DNA of 64,000 nt from CAUZIZ01 sp965218775 (GCA_965218775.1 CBDCLS010000004.1:1178001-1242000); one strand, 5' to 3'. Shown: positions 1 through 9,108, counted from the first letter of the stretch. The notes: generated by a model from the letters alone, not told the origin. Numbers and translations are program-made.

Positions 1-1
1 T

Positions 2-2347
2 GACATGCTGCCAAACGCCACTCTCGAGCAGAAGATCGCCCGCGGATTCAATCGCAACCATCGCGGCAACGGGGAAGGCGGAATCGTTCCCGAAGAGTAC
101 TCCGTCGAGTATGTGGTCGACCGCGTAGAGACGACTTCGACCGTGTGGTTGGGGCTGACGATGGGGTGTGCTCGCTGCCACGATCACAAATACGATCCCA
201 TAAAGCAGAAGGATTTCTACCGGGTCTTCGCCTACTTCAATAACGTGCCGGAGCGGGGACGCGCCTTCAAGTACGGCAACTCCGCACCCTTCATTCCGGC
301 TCCGACGTCGGCCCAGTCAGAGCAACTGGAAAAGCTGGAAGAGCAACTGGCCGAGGCCGAAAAGCAGTTAGAAACGCTCGGTTCCGAGATCGAGCAGCTG
401 GAGCGGACCTGGGAGGCCTCTTTGGCCCAGTCCTCCATCCTGGACTGGTCTTTCGATCAGGACCTGCTCCTTCGCTACTCACTCGACGGCACTCTGGCCG
501 GCCAACCAGGTGGTTTCAAGGACGGCAAGCCGGTCCAGGTCCGGCTGGTCGATGGCATGCCCCATTTCGTGCCGGGGAGACTGGGCGCGGCTGCCAGCTT
601 CGACGGAAAGCGTTTTCTGGAAGTAGGAGACGTTGCCAAGCTGGGCTTTTTCGACCGGTTCTCTCTCTCCGCCTGGGTGTATCCCACTGCTCCCGACGGC
701 CCCATTCTGGGGCGGAATGAGGACAAGCCGGAGGTCGGCGACCATGGTTTCAAGGGATATGGCCTGTATCTGAAAGATGGCAGGGTTCAGCTGAATCTAG
801 TGACGCGTTGGTTGGACGATTCCCTTCGGGTCGAGACGGCCGAGCCACTGGAGCTCAACCGCTGGCACCACGTCGCCGCGACCTACGACGGCTCCCGTGT
901 CTCGGACGGTACCAGGATCTACGTTAACGGTCAGCCCAGCGCTCTCAACGTGCGTCTGGACCTGCTCAACCAGGATTTCCGTCTCGGCAAACCCCTCCGG
1001 ATCGGTGGTGCCGGTGCTCGTCGCTTCTCCGGTCGGATCGATGAGGTTCGAGTCTATACAGAAGTCTTGTCTCCTCGGGAAGTGGCCGTGATCGCGTTGA
1101 CCGACAGTGTGAGCCAGGTTTCCGCTCTGCCTCCCGAAGTCCGCAGTCAGTCGCAGTCGGACAAGATCTTGTGGTGCTTCCTCGACCAGTACGCTCCTCC
1201 CCACATCCACAAGCCCTGGCAGCAAGTGCAGGATCTGCGTCGGCAGAAGAGGGAGTTGGTCCGCAGCTTCCCCACGGTAATGGTGATGCGCGAGGGGAAG
1301 ACCCGCGATACTTTCGTGCTCGTGCGAGGTGCCTACGATCGACCCGGGGAGAAGGTACTACCCGGCGTGCCCTCTTTCCTTCCCCAATTGCGAGCGGGCT
1401 GGGAAAACAATCGGATCGGATTGGCCCGCTGGCTGGTTGCTCCTGAGAATCCCTTGACGGCGAGGGTGACAGTGAACCGTTTCTGGCAGACGTATTTCGG
1501 TGTCGGTCTGGTCAAGACAGCCGAGGATTTTGGTTCACAAGGGGAGTGGCCCCTTCATCTCGAACTGTTGGACTGGCTCGCAACTGATTTTGTGAGTTCT
1601 GGGTGGGACGTCAAGGCACTCCAGAAGACGATCGTGATGAGCGCGACCTACCGACAGTCCTCGAAGGTCTCGCCTGAGGTGCTGAAGCGCGACCCGGAGA
1701 ATCGACTGCTGGCTCACGGGCCGCGCTTCCGGCTACCGGCCGAGGTTGTCCGCGATCAAGCCCTGGCGGTTTCCGGGTTGCTGGTAGAGCAGGTCGGGGG
1801 GTCCTCCGTCAAGCCCTATCAGCCGGCTGGACTCTGGTCGGATCTGGCCGGAGGCGAGGACTACCAGAGAGGCGAAGGCAGCGACCTCTACCGCCGAAGC
1901 CTCTACACCTTCTGGAAGCGGACCTCGGCACCCCCTTCCATGACCACTTTCGACTCCGGCCAGCGTGAGACCTGCTCGGTTCGGCAGGAGCGGACCAATA
2001 CCCCCCTGCAGGCCCTCAACCTGATGAACGACGTGACGTATGTGGAAGCCTCCCGAGTGCTGGCCCAGCGGATGATGCAGGAAGGGGGTAAGACGGCAGC
2101 GGAGCGGATTGCCTTCGCCTACAAGATGGTCACGGCCAGAACGCCCCGCTCCCGCGAGGGCGAGATCCTGCTCGAGGGCTTCCAGCACTACCTCCGAGAC
2201 TATCGGGACGATCGCAAGGCCGCCCTGGAGTTGGTTTCCCAGGGTGAGCATCCACGCAATCCGGCGCTGGACATCGCCGAGCTGGCGTCCTATACCACGG
2301 TTGCCAGCCTGATTCTCAATCTTGACCAGGCCATCACCAAGGAGTGA
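2..2347 (+). CDS. DUF1549/DUF1553 protein with LamG insertion, 5' partial
   Basis: The gene runs in from before the window; the first in-window ATG (position 5) is internal because the reading frame is open to the edge. What remains is the end of the DUF1549 domain with its hallmark CARCHDHKYDP heme-like motif (about residues 55-65), a charged coiled coil (about 105-140), a LamG/concanavalin-like module (about 155-365, with LSAWVYP and WHHVAATYDG) and a DUF1553 domain (about 450-780, with NPLTARVTVNRFWQ). Proteins of this family are exported, are often fused to a cytochrome-c-like domain, and have no settled biochemical role. The LamG module suggests carbohydrate or surface binding (inference). 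It is followed after 3 bases by a DUF1501 gene, the usual partner. Confidence 0.93.
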   Translation, partial: DMLPNATLEQKIARGFNRNHRGNGEGGIVPEEYSVEYVVDRVETTSTVWLGLTMGCARCHDHKYDPIKQKDFYRVFAYFNNVPERGRAFKYGNSAPFIPAPTSAQSEQLEKLEEQLAEAEKQLETLGSEIEQLERTWEASLAQSSILDWSFDQDLLLRYSLDGTLAGQPGGFKDGKPVQVRLVDGMPHFVPGRLGAAASFDGKRFLEVGDVAKLGFFDRFSLSAWVYPTAPDGPILGRNEDKPEVGDHGFKGYGLYLKDGRVQLNLVTRWLDDSLRVETAEPLELNRWHHVAATYDGSRVSDGTRIYVNGQPSALNVRLDLLNQDFRLGKPLRIGGAGARRFSGRIDEVRVYTEVLSPREVAVIALTDSVSQVSALPPEVRSQSQSDKILWCFLDQYAPPHIHKPWQQVQDLRRQKRELVRSFPTVMVMREGKTRDTFVLVRGAYDRPGEKVLPGVPSFLPQLRAGWENNRIGLARWLVAPENPLTARVTVNRFWQTYFGVGLVKTAEDFGSQGEWPLHLELLDWLATDFVSSGWDVKALQKTIVMSATYRQSSKVSPEVLKRDPENRLLAHGPRFRLPAEVVRDQALAVSGLLVEQVGGSSVKPYQPAGLWSDLAGGEDYQRGEGSDLYRRSLYTFWKRTSAPPSMTTFDSGQRETCSVRQERTNTPLQALNLMNDVTYVEASRVLAQRMMQEGGKTAAERIAFAYKMVTARTPRSREGEILLEGFQHYLRDYRDDRKAALELVSQGEHPRNPALDIAELASYTTVASLILNLDQAITKE

Positions 2348-2350
2348 TTC

Positions 2351-3823
2351 ATGGATCCCAGGCTGTTTCGCCGATTATCGATGACTCGCCGCCACTTCTT
2401 CGGATTGGGGAGCGCCGGCATAGGTACCGCGGCCCTGGCCAGCCTTCTAGACCGCAGTCTGCTGGGCAAGACCGGTCTGAAAGCTTCCGGTGATGGCTCC
2501 TCTCAGGGCGGGTTGTCGGGCCTCCCGCATTTCACGCCGAAGGCCAAGAGGGTCATCTATCTGTTCCAATCGGGCGCTCCTTCCCAGATGGACCTGTTCG
2601 ACTACAAACCAAAGCTGCAGAGTCTGGCCGGTAGCGAATTGCCCGACTCGATCCGTAAGGGACAGCGTTTGACCGGGATGACGGCCACGCAGTCCAGCTT
2701 TCCGGTGGCTCCATCGGTGTTCCAGTTTGCCCGGCACGGTGCCTCCGGGGCCTGGGTCAGCGAGTTAATGCCGCATACGGCCAAGATTGTAGACGAGCTG
2801 TCGTTCATCAAATCGATGCACACCGAGGCCATCAACCATGATCCCGCAATCACGTTCTTCCAGACCGGAGCCCAATTGGCAGGACGGCCTAGTATCGGAT
2901 CCTGGCTTTCCTACGGTCTGGGAAGCGAAAACCGGGATCTTCCCACCTTCGTAGTAATGGTCTCCAGTGGCGAGGACGGTGCTGGACAGCCGCTCTACGA
3001 TCGACTCTGGGGCAGCGGTTTTCTCCCCACCCGCTACCAGGGGGTCAAGTTTCGCTCGATTGGCGACCCCGTGCTGTACCTGTCGAATCCGCCGGGTATG
3101 AGCCAACCCAATCGACGCCGCTTTCTGGACGACCTGAACCAACTCAACCAGCTGCAGCTGGAGGAGTTTGGGGATCCTGAGATTGCGACCCGGATCGAGC
3201 AGTATGAGATGGCCTATCGAATGCAGGCGTCCGTCCCCAAACTGACTGACCTCTCGGGCGAGCCCGAGCACGTATTCAAGCTCTACGGTCCTGAGGCGAG
3301 AAAGCCCGGGACGTATGCCTACAACTGCCTGCTGGCCCGTCGTCTGGCAGAGCGCGGGGTCCGCTTCATTCAGCTCTTTCACCGCGGCTGGGACCAGCAC
3401 AGCACGCTGCCCAAGGAAATCAAGGTACAGTGCCAGGACACCGATCAAGCTTCAGCGGCCCTGGTGCAGGATCTGAAGGAACGGGGTATGCTGGAGGACA
3501 CCCTGGTAGTCTGGGGAGGAGAGTTCGGCAGGACGGTCTATTCACAGGGCAAGCTGACGGCAACGGACTACGGACGCGATCACCACCCCCGCTGCTTTTC
3601 CGTCTGGTTGGCAGGCGGAGGCATCAAGCCAGGTGTCCAGTACGGTGAAACCGACGATTACGGCTACAACATTACGAGCGATCCGGTCCACGTCCACGAT
3701 CTGCAAGCGACCCTGCTCCACTGTCTGGGCGTCGATCACACCAGGCTGACCTTCAAGTATCAAGGGCGCGATTTCCGCCTTACCGATATCCACGGAAACC
3801 TGGTAAAGAAGCTCCTCGTTTAG
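2351..3823 (+). CDS. DUF1501 protein, Tat-exported
   Basis: 490 residues, normal for the family. The N-terminus carries a twin-arginine signal (TRRHFFGLGSAG, residues 12-23) followed by a hydrophobic stretch, so the folded protein is probably exported. DUF1501 proteins have an alkaline-phosphatase/sulfatase-like fold; no substrate is known. Conserved family blocks are visible: VVWGGEFGRT near residue 387, RDHHPRCFSVWLAGGG, and the terminal GRDFRLTDIHG. It begins 3 bases after the DUF1549/1553 gene, so the two are co-transcribed. The stop is a TAG a few bases before the first GGCAAR hairpin. Two paralogous pairs occur at 13.6-17.6 and 47.3-52.2 kb. Confidence 0.95.
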   Translation: MDPRLFRRLSMTRRHFFGLGSAGIGTAALASLLDRSLLGKTGLKASGDGSSQGGLSGLPHFTPKAKRVIYLFQSGAPSQMDLFDYKPKLQSLAGSELPDSIRKGQRLTGMTATQSSFPVAPSVFQFARHGASGAWVSELMPHTAKIVDELSFIKSMHTEAINHDPAITFFQTGAQLAGRPSIGSWLSYGLGSENRDLPTFVVMVSSGEDGAGQPLYDRLWGSGFLPTRYQGVKFRSIGDPVLYLSNPPGMSQPNRRRFLDDLNQLNQLQLEEFGDPEIATRIEQYEMAYRMQASVPKLTDLSGEPEHVFKLYGPEARKPGTYAYNCLLARRLAERGVRFIQLFHRGWDQHSTLPKEIKVQCQDTDQASAALVQDLKERGMLEDTLVVWGGEFGRTVYSQGKLTATDYGRDHHPRCFSVWLAGGGIKPGVQYGETDDYGYNITSDPVHVHDLQATLLHCLGVDHTRLTFKYQGRDFRLTDIHGNLVKKLLV

Positions 3824-3826
3824 CGT

Positions 3827-3970
3827 TCCTCCCTTGCCGGTGCCCGTTTCCACCACTGTTTCCCCTTCCCCGGTCGGAACCTCAATGGTATGTGGCGGCG
3901 AACAGCTGACTCGTAGCCAACTCAACAAGAAGATGAAGCGGGCAAGGGCACGGGCAAAGGCAAGGGAGAA
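3827..3970. repeat. GGCAAR-hexamer inverted repeat, copy R1
   Basis: The C-rich arm (3827-3846, CTCCCTTGCCGGTGCCCG) and the G-rich arm (3939-3970, GGCAAGGGCACGGGCAAAGG and following bases) are inverted copies built from GGCAAR-type hexamers, separated by a loop of about 90 bases. It sits between two convergent genes. It is the most degraded of four related elements (the others are near 7.8, 33.0 and 41.9 kb). Confidence 0.7.
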
Positions 3971-3992
3971 CTGGGATCAGAAGTGCGACGAA

Positions 3993-5396
3993 TTATCGTC
4001 CCAACGCCGCCGCCATTTCTTCCACAGTGGTGAACTTGACTCTAGGCCTACCCGATTGGAGCCCTTTCTCCCGCTCGATCTCGTCTATCCGCTGCCAATC
4101 TGCGTAGGAAAAGTAGTCGGGACGGTTCCGTCGAATCAGTGTCTCGGTATCGCTGCTCCCCTGGTGCGAGGGCTTTAATGTCAGCCCCGCCTTCAGGTCT
4201 TCAAGCATGCAGGATACGGTTTCCAGGGCGTCCGGCTTGTTGGTGCCGATGACTCCGTTGGGCCCGCGCTTGATCCAGCCTGCCGTGTATTCACCTACGA
4301 TGGGCTTCCGAGACTCAGTCTCCACAACTCGACCCTTCTCGTTGAGGATCACACCCCATTTCGGATTGAAGGGAATGTCTGAGAGTGGCAGGCCCTTATA
4401 GCCAATGGATCTGAACACCAGGCCAACCTCGAGTTCCTCGAACGTATCAGTGGCTCTGGGGCGGAGCGTTCCCATGTCGGTGGAATAGAGTTCGTTCTTG
4501 ACCAGTTGCAGAGCCCTCACCTGACCTGAGCTGCCCAGGATCTCTACCGGAGAAACCAGGAAGCGAAGGTGGATAGTGCGCGACTGCCCAGCCCGCTCGC
4601 GAGAGGCAATCTCCTCCAGAATCTCGATTCTCTTCAATGCGACCCAATCGTTTTCTCCCTGTAACGCCTGCTGGCTCAGGGAGTCGGGCGTCGCTTCCTC
4701 CGGAGGAATAGTGACGTGGACATCATCCAGCCCCCCAAGTTCCTTGATCTCAGGATTGGTAAAGGCCGCCTGTGCCGGCCCCCGTCGTCCCAGCATGTAG
4801 ACTTCTCGCACCCGGCTTTGCCGGAGGTACTCGAGGGCATAATCCGCAATGTCCGTCTGCGCCAATTCCTCCGGGGTACGACTCAGAATCCGGATCACGT
4901 CAACAGCCACGTTGCCCATGCCGACTACTGCTGCCCGCTCCTGGGACAAGTCGAACTCATAGTCACGAAAGTCGGGGTGGCCGTTGTACCAGGCCACGAA
5001 ATCGGTGGCTGAATAGCTGCCCTTCAGGTTCTCGCCGGGTATGCCGAGGTTGCGGTCTGATGGGGCGCCCGTGGTGTAGATGATCTGGTGATAGTGGTCT
5101 CGCAGCTGGGCCCGGGTAATGTCGCGTCCCAACCCAACCTGGCCAAAGAATCTGAAGCGGGGATTGGCTGCAGTCCGGTCGAAAGTCTTGGTGACGGCCT
5201 TGATCCGCTGATGATCGGGAGCGACGCCATTTCGAACCAGACCGAAAGGCGTCGGGAGACGATCGAACATGTCGATCTCGACGATGATCCGGTCCTGCCT
5301 GAATAGATGCTCTGCGGTATAGAAACCTGCTGGTCCCGCACCAATAATCGCGACCCGCAGGGGGCAGGCGCTGGTACCTGGCTTGACCATCTTCAA
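3993..5396 (-). CDS. FprA-like ferredoxin/flavodoxin-NADP+ reductase (adrenodoxin reductase type)
   Basis: 467 residues. The N-terminal FAD-binding fold is marked by VAIIGAGPAGFYTAEHL (about 14-30), the second dinucleotide (NADP) fold by VVGMGNVAVDVIRIL (about 157-171), and the C-terminal GPNGVIGTNKPDALET block contacts FAD in this family. The predicted reaction is electron transfer between NADPH and a ferredoxin or flavodoxin in the cytoplasm. The length and motifs fit the adrenodoxin-reductase/FprA branch rather than plant-type FNR or the glutamate synthase small subunit. It heads away from the adjacent CBS gene (43-base gap, same strand), so it may be read from the same transcript. Confidence 0.92.
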   Translation of the reverse strand: MKMVKPGTSACPLRVAIIGAGPAGFYTAEHLFRQDRIIVEIDMFDRLPTPFGLVRNGVAPDHQRIKAVTKTFDRTAANPRFRFFGQVGLGRDITRAQLRDHYHQIIYTTGAPSDRNLGIPGENLKGSYSATDFVAWYNGHPDFRDYEFDLSQERAAVVGMGNVAVDVIRILSRTPEELAQTDIADYALEYLRQSRVREVYMLGRRGPAQAAFTNPEIKELGGLDDVHVTIPPEEATPDSLSQQALQGENDWVALKRIEILEEIASRERAGQSRTIHLRFLVSPVEILGSSGQVRALQLVKNELYSTDMGTLRPRATDTFEELEVGLVFRSIGYKGLPLSDIPFNPKWGVILNEKGRVVETESRKPIVGEYTAGWIKRGPNGVIGTNKPDALETVSCMLEDLKAGLTLKPSHQGSSDTETLIRRNRPDYFSYADWQRIDEIEREKGLQSGRPRVKFTTVEEMAAALGR

Positions 5397-5439
5397 TGAC
5401 TTCCTCTACCGGAAAGATGCGTGGGGCAGGATGCAGGGT

Positions 5440-5874
5440 TCAAACCGTGGAAAGCCGGGTCTGGAGAGATTCGACTTGGCCTTCATACTGGTCTCGCTGT
5501 GTCCGGACGACATCCATGATCGAGATGATGCCAACGAGCTCGCCGTTGTCGACTACGGGGAGATGGCGGAACCTCTTTTCGGTCATGGTACGAGCCACAA
5601 GCCTTGCGTCGTCGGTGGGGCTGGTGATGATCACTTCTTGGGTCATGAGACTGTCTACCCGCTGGTCGAACACCGCGTCGTCCCCGGCCGCTCCGCGAAC
5701 GATATCTCTCTCAGAAAGGATGCCCATGGGATGATTGGTCTCATTTACTACAACCAGGGCGCCGATGTTATGTCGGGCTAGTAGAGCGAGTGCCTCCCTG
5801 ATTGAATCATCAGGGCGGACGACGACGACGCTCGAGCATTTGGTAGCGAGAATTCTTGCAACGTTCATCTTCAT
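5440..5874 (-). CDS. Tandem CBS-domain protein
   Basis: A small cytosolic protein made almost wholly of two CBS motifs, which form a Bateman module binding adenosyl ligands. The first motif covers about residues 8-65 (DDSIREALALLARHNIGALV) and the second about 70-130 (RLVARTMTEKRFRHLPVVD, then IISIMDVVR). The start chosen is the ATG at 5874, because a GAGGAAG ribosome site lies 5 bases before it; an in-frame ATG at 5937 would add 21 unlikely residues. No enzymatic domain is attached, so a stand-alone regulatory or binding role is inferred. Confidence 0.9.
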   Translation of the reverse strand: MKMNVARILATKCSSVVVVRPDDSIREALALLARHNIGALVVVNETNHPMGILSERDIVRGAAGDDAVFDQRVDSLMTQEVIITSPTDDARLVARTMTEKRFRHLPVVDNGELVGIISIMDVVRTQRDQYEGQVESLQTRLSTV

Positions 5875-5946
5875 GAGAACTTCCTCTTCGATGCCCGGCC
5901 TCATCATACTGTTGGAGAGGCTTGGGTTCAACGGCAAGGGCCGGTC

Positions 5947-6372
5947 CTACTCGTCTTCCGGACCCACCCGAGATCGGACTTGCTTTACCTTGCTGCGGTG
6001 ACGCTTGGCGTGTAGCCTTCGCTCACCTGCGGCCCGGGTAGCGATCGTCGGGATCCGAGGAGTTGTTTGAGCAAGAGCCTCTGACAGCAGGCGTACAAAC
6101 CGCTCCTGAGCATCCTTCCGGTTCAAGTGTTGGCTGCGGTGACGCTGGCAGACGACCCGAAGTATCCCGGCTCGATTGATCCGGGTACTTAGACGGCTTC
6201 CAACGCGCCGCTTTTCCTCCTCGGTAAGACTGTCTGTCTTTTCCAGGTTGAACAACAGCGTGACGCGGCTGCTGACCTTGTTGACGTGCTGGCCACCAGG
6301 CCCACTGCTTCTGGCAGCGGTAAAGTGGATCTCATCGTCCGGGATTGAAAGGCCAGGGTTGATCTGGACCAT
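5947..6372 (-). CDS. arfB: ArfB-like peptidyl-tRNA hydrolase (class I release-factor domain)
   Basis: 141 residues with the GGQ catalytic loop of release factors (SSGPGGQHVNKVSSRV, about 22-37) and a basic, disordered-looking tail (RRLHAKRHRSKVKQVRSR). This is the signature of ArfB/YaeJ, which enters stalled ribosomes with its tail in the empty mRNA channel and hydrolyses the peptidyl-tRNA. There is no codon-recognition domain, which separates it from PrfA/PrfB. It lies 10 bases after the anti-sigma gene on the same strand. Confidence 0.92.
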   Translation of the reverse strand: MVQINPGLSIPDDEIHFTAARSSGPGGQHVNKVSSRVTLLFNLEKTDSLTEEEKRRVGSRLSTRINRAGILRVVCQRHRSQHLNRKDAQERFVRLLSEALAQTTPRIPTIATRAAGERRLHAKRHRSKVKQVRSRVGPEDE

Positions 6373-6382
6373 TGGAAACTGA

Positions 6383-7141
6383 CTATAACCTTCCGAGAAC
6401 GACCATGGAGCCCGTGGGCTGAGGACTTCCTCCCTTGGGCTCTATGGTCAGCGCGAATGCTTCGAGCGCCACGACTCCCGCAGGTAGATTCAGCTGGAGT
6501 TCGGTGACCTGACCCAGGCCTTGGAAAACGGTCGAAGCGTGAGGTGCCTTATCCTTCTCGATCACCCAGAGCTGAAAATCTTGTTCGTCACTCAGTGTGG
6601 GAAGGTTGTGCAGGAAGACAGTCGCTCGTTCCTCCTCGGTCTGGACAAACACACTCCCGGCGACTGATTCATAGTCGGTGAGTCCCACCAGATTGACGAA
6701 TTTGAGGTCTGGACGCGCTAGCTCGTTCACCTTGATGTTCAGGCCTCGATTGGCAATACGCAGCCGCTCGATCTCGGCTTGTAAAGAGCTGATCGTAAGG
6801 TCCTTTTGATAGCTGGTCTGGTAGAAGCGGACCAGGGCCGCTGCCCCCAGGACAAGCAGGATGGAAGCGGCAATCGCCGCGGGCCGCCACCAGGATCCCC
6901 TGTGCTCAACGGGGCGATGCGTCTTGGAGATCTCCTCGAACAGACCTTCCTTTACAGAGGGCGGGGGGGTGCTTCGGGGCAAGGCGTGCGGGAGGCTGTG
7001 GAGTATCTCCTCCAGTTCTGCCAGCTTCTCCCTGCACTCCAGACACTCGACCAGATGGTCTTCGAACTCTCGAGCCTGAGGCTCTACCAGAGTCCCAAGG
7101 AAGTATTCGACGTAGTGCTCTCCAAATCTTTGCTCAGTCAT
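6383..7141 (-). CDS. RskA-like anti-sigma factor with zinc-finger N-terminus
   Basis: 252 residues. The N-terminal anti-sigma domain has the zinc-binding pattern HLVECLEC (HxxxCxxC, about 28-35). One membrane segment follows (AIAASILLVLGAAALV, about 90-106), then a coiled coil and a C-terminal RskA-type domain (FQLWVIEKDKAP). By family knowledge the N-terminal domain holds the partner sigma factor inactive at the membrane until proteolysis or redox release. The gene overlaps the end of the sigma factor gene by 8 bases, so the pair is translationally coupled. Confidence 0.92.
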   Translation of the reverse strand: MTEQRFGEHYVEYFLGTLVEPQAREFEDHLVECLECREKLAELEEILHSLPHALPRSTPPPSVKEGLFEEISKTHRPVEHRGSWWRPAAIAASILLVLGAAALVRFYQTSYQKDLTISSLQAEIERLRIANRGLNIKVNELARPDLKFVNLVGLTDYESVAGSVFVQTEEERATVFLHNLPTLSDEQDFQLWVIEKDKAPHASTVFQGLGQVTELQLNLPAGVVALEAFALTIEPKGGSPQPTGSMVVLGRL

Positions 7142-7751
7142 TGCGAAAAACCGGTGTCAATCTTCTCCGTAGCTTCTCGAGTCCCAGTTGGATTCGAGTC
7201 TTCACGGTTCCCAGGGGTTCCTCCAGGGTCTCGGCGATCTGCCGATGGGAGAGTCCATCATAGTAGGCAAGGTAGATCGCTTGCTTTTGCTCTTCCGGAA
7301 TCTCCGACAGCGCCTGCAGGACGATCTCCCGCCGTTGACCTCGAATCGCCTTCGACAGGGGATTCTTCTGTTCCGAACTATCGACGGCCTCTGGGATCTC
7401 CTCAGCCAGGGAAACCTCTCTGGATCGGCTTTCTTTTCTCCATTCGTCGATCGCGAGGTTCCTGGCGATCGCGAAGAGCCAGGTTGAGACGCTTGCTAGT
7501 TTGGGATCATACCGTTCTGCCTTCTCCCAGACCGAGACGAAGGTGTGCTGCACCACGACCTCTGCCGAATTCTGGTTCCGAAGGATTCTCAGCGCCAGGC
7601 TGTAGATGGCTCCTGAATGGACGTCGTATAGATCGGAAAGCGCTTGTGCATCCCTGAAAGCGATCTTACGCAGGAGGAGCCAGTCTTGAGGCATCGGTAT
7701 TGTTTTCGACCTGGGTGGATGCATTGTATTGAACCGCCACTCCCAGAGCAA
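7134..7751 (-). CDS. ECF RNA polymerase sigma factor (SigK-like)
   Basis: 205 residues with sigma region 2 (DLYDVHSGAIYSLALRIL to STWLFAIARNLAIDEWRK) and region 4 (LSHRQIAETLEEPLGTVKTR, helix-turn-helix), and no region 3, as in ECF sigma factors. Its direct partner is the downstream, overlapping RskA-like anti-sigma gene. The start is uncertain: ATGs at 7751, 7724 and 7694 are all in frame and none has a strong ribosome site; the conserved protein begins around MPQDWLLLRKI (7694). The promoter region upstream is occupied by a long hairpin repeat. Confidence 0.92.
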   Translation of the reverse strand: MLWEWRFNTMHPPRSKTIPMPQDWLLLRKIAFRDAQALSDLYDVHSGAIYSLALRILRNQNSAEVVVQHTFVSVWEKAERYDPKLASVSTWLFAIARNLAIDEWRKESRSREVSLAEEIPEAVDSSEQKNPLSKAIRGQRREIVLQALSEIPEEQKQAIYLAYYDGLSHRQIAETLEEPLGTVKTRIQLGLEKLRRRLTPVFRND

Positions 7752-7776
7752 ACCGGTAGGGCTCGATTGGGCGTAC

Positions 7777-8006
7777 CTGTTTAGTGCCTAACCCTTGCCC
7801 TCGCCCTTTCCCTCAAACTTGCCTGTGCCTGTGCCTTCCCCTTTCCCTCACTCTTCCTTTGGTCTATTACGAAGGCTCTCGGTTGCGGAAAACACGCGAT
7901 GAGGATTGTTCCTGTACAGAGGGAAAAGAGTAAGGGGAAAGGCAAAGGCACAGGCAAGTTTGAAGGCGAGGGCAAGGGCAAAGGCAAGTGGGACGCTAAA
8001 CACGTC
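7777..8006. repeat. GGCAAR-hexamer inverted repeat, copy R2 (longest arms)
   Basis: Arms of about 75-80 bases (left about 7777-7857, right about 7917-8006) are imperfect reverse complements, built from runs such as CTTGCCTGTGCCTGTGCC on one side and GGCAAAGGCACAGGCAAG on the other. The outermost bases also pair (GTTTAGTG with CGCTAAAC). The loop is about 60 bases. It fills most of the 350-base divergent gap between the ECF sigma factor and the thioesterase gene. No protein here is credible; the KGKGKG-type reading frames are translations of the repeat. Confidence 0.85.
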
Positions 8007-8101
8007 CGCACGGGCAGGGGCAAGGGGTTTAGGAGGTACGCTGGGATTGACCGGAATGGCGGCGTTGACTCCACCCCTGCTTCGGTGTTAAGTCTCAGAC
8101 C

Positions 8102-8539
8102 ATGTCGGAGGCGCGGGGTGGCGAGTGGGTTCAAAGAGACTTCCGGGTCCGCTATGCCGAAACGGACCAAATGGGTATCGCTTACCATTCCAACTATCTG
8201 ATCTGGTTTGAGGTAGCAAGGGTAGAGTTCTTCCGGCGATTTGGCTTTACCTACAATCGATTGGAAAAGGAGACGGGCACATTCCTTCCGGTGGTGGAGG
8301 TTCATTGCAGGTACCTCTTACCTTTGCGCTACGATGAGGAGTTCACGGTCAAGACCCGTCTGGAAGAATTCGGCAGAAGGCTGCTCGGATTCGCCTACGA
8401 GCTGGTCGATAAGGATGGGGAGAGCGTCTATGCTCGGGCCCACACAAAACACATAGCAACAGACAAGAGCGGCAGGCCCAAGACTCTCCCCAAGGAGTTC
8501 CTCGACTTTCTTCGTCAAGAGGATCCCAGCCCGGTGTAG
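8102..8539 (+). CDS. YbgC/FadM-type acyl-CoA thioesterase (4HBT hotdog fold)
   Basis: 145 residues, a single hotdog domain. The YbgC signature VRYAETDQMGIAYHSNYLIW with its catalytic Asp lies at about residues 15-34, followed by FEVARVEFFRRFGF. The predicted reaction is hydrolysis of short- or medium-chain acyl-CoA thioesters in the cytosol. It is followed 77 bases later by ridA on the same strand. Confidence 0.92.
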   Translation: MSEARGGEWVQRDFRVRYAETDQMGIAYHSNYLIWFEVARVEFFRRFGFTYNRLEKETGTFLPVVEVHCRYLLPLRYDEEFTVKTRLEEFGRRLLGFAYELVDKDGESVYARAHTKHIATDKSGRPKTLPKEFLDFLRQEDPSPV

Positions 8540-8616
8540 TTCAGAGAGTCCGCCCCTGGGAAATCGGTCTGGATCCCATGCCGTCCGCCGAGCTCAGGTT
8601 GAAAGGAGATCGATCC

Positions 8617-9066
8617 ATGGCGCATCTGGAAAAGACCCCAATAGACCCCGAACAACTCCAGTCTCCAGGAGGTGAGTACTCTTCCGGAGTCAAGGTAAGG
8701 GCTGGCTCGCTACTCTTCGTGGCGGGGCAGACCGCCATGAATTCGGAAGGGGTCCTGGTCGGTGAAGGCGACGCGGCAGCTCAAACACGCCAGGCTTTCG
8801 CGAATATCGGTCACGTCCTCGAGAGTGTTGGAGCGTCCTTCAGCAACGTCGTCGAGTTCACGACCTACCTGGTTGGGATCGAGTCGGTCCAGCCCTTTCT
8901 AGAAACCCGGACGGAGTTGTTTCGCGAACTCTATCCTGAGGCTGACTATCCAACGAATACGCTGTTGAACATCCATTCCCTGGCAGGTAGCAAGGCGCTA
9001 GCTAGTCGAGATCAAGGCCGTTGCGGCACTGCCGTAGGCAAATCCCAAACGCGCGTATTTGTTTAG
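8617..9066 (+). CDS. ridA: RidA-family imine deaminase, frameshifted near its C-terminus
   Basis: RidA (YjgF/UK114) proteins hydrolyse reactive 2-aminoacrylate-type imines. The start at 8617 is supported by AAAGGAGA 7 bases upstream. The family body is intact (LLFVAGQTAMNSEG, NVVEFTTYLVG, YPTNTLLNIHSLA). The conserved C-terminal strand LVEIKAVAALP is present but in the next frame, ending in TAG at 9035-9037. The cause is a tandem CTAGCTAG at 8998-9005: removing one CTAG gives a continuous frame ending KALVEIKAVAALP. As it stands the protein ends in about 25 unrelated residues. Loss of this strand would probably damage the trimer interface (inference). Confidence 0.85.
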   Translation: MAHLEKTPIDPEQLQSPGGEYSSGVKVRAGSLLFVAGQTAMNSEGVLVGEGDAAAQTRQAFANIGHVLESVGASFSNVVEFTTYLVGIESVQPFLETRTELFRELYPEADYPTNTLLNIHSLAGSKALASRDQGRCGTAVGKSQTRVFV

Positions 9067-9108
9067 GAATTGGTGCCTTGGGACGTGGGACCTTCGGGAT
9101 TCCGCACC

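Noticed and set aside
7899..8201. Lysine-glycine-rich frames (KGKGKGTGK)
   Set aside because: They are translations of the GGCAAR repeat arm in R2 and change sense at its borders.
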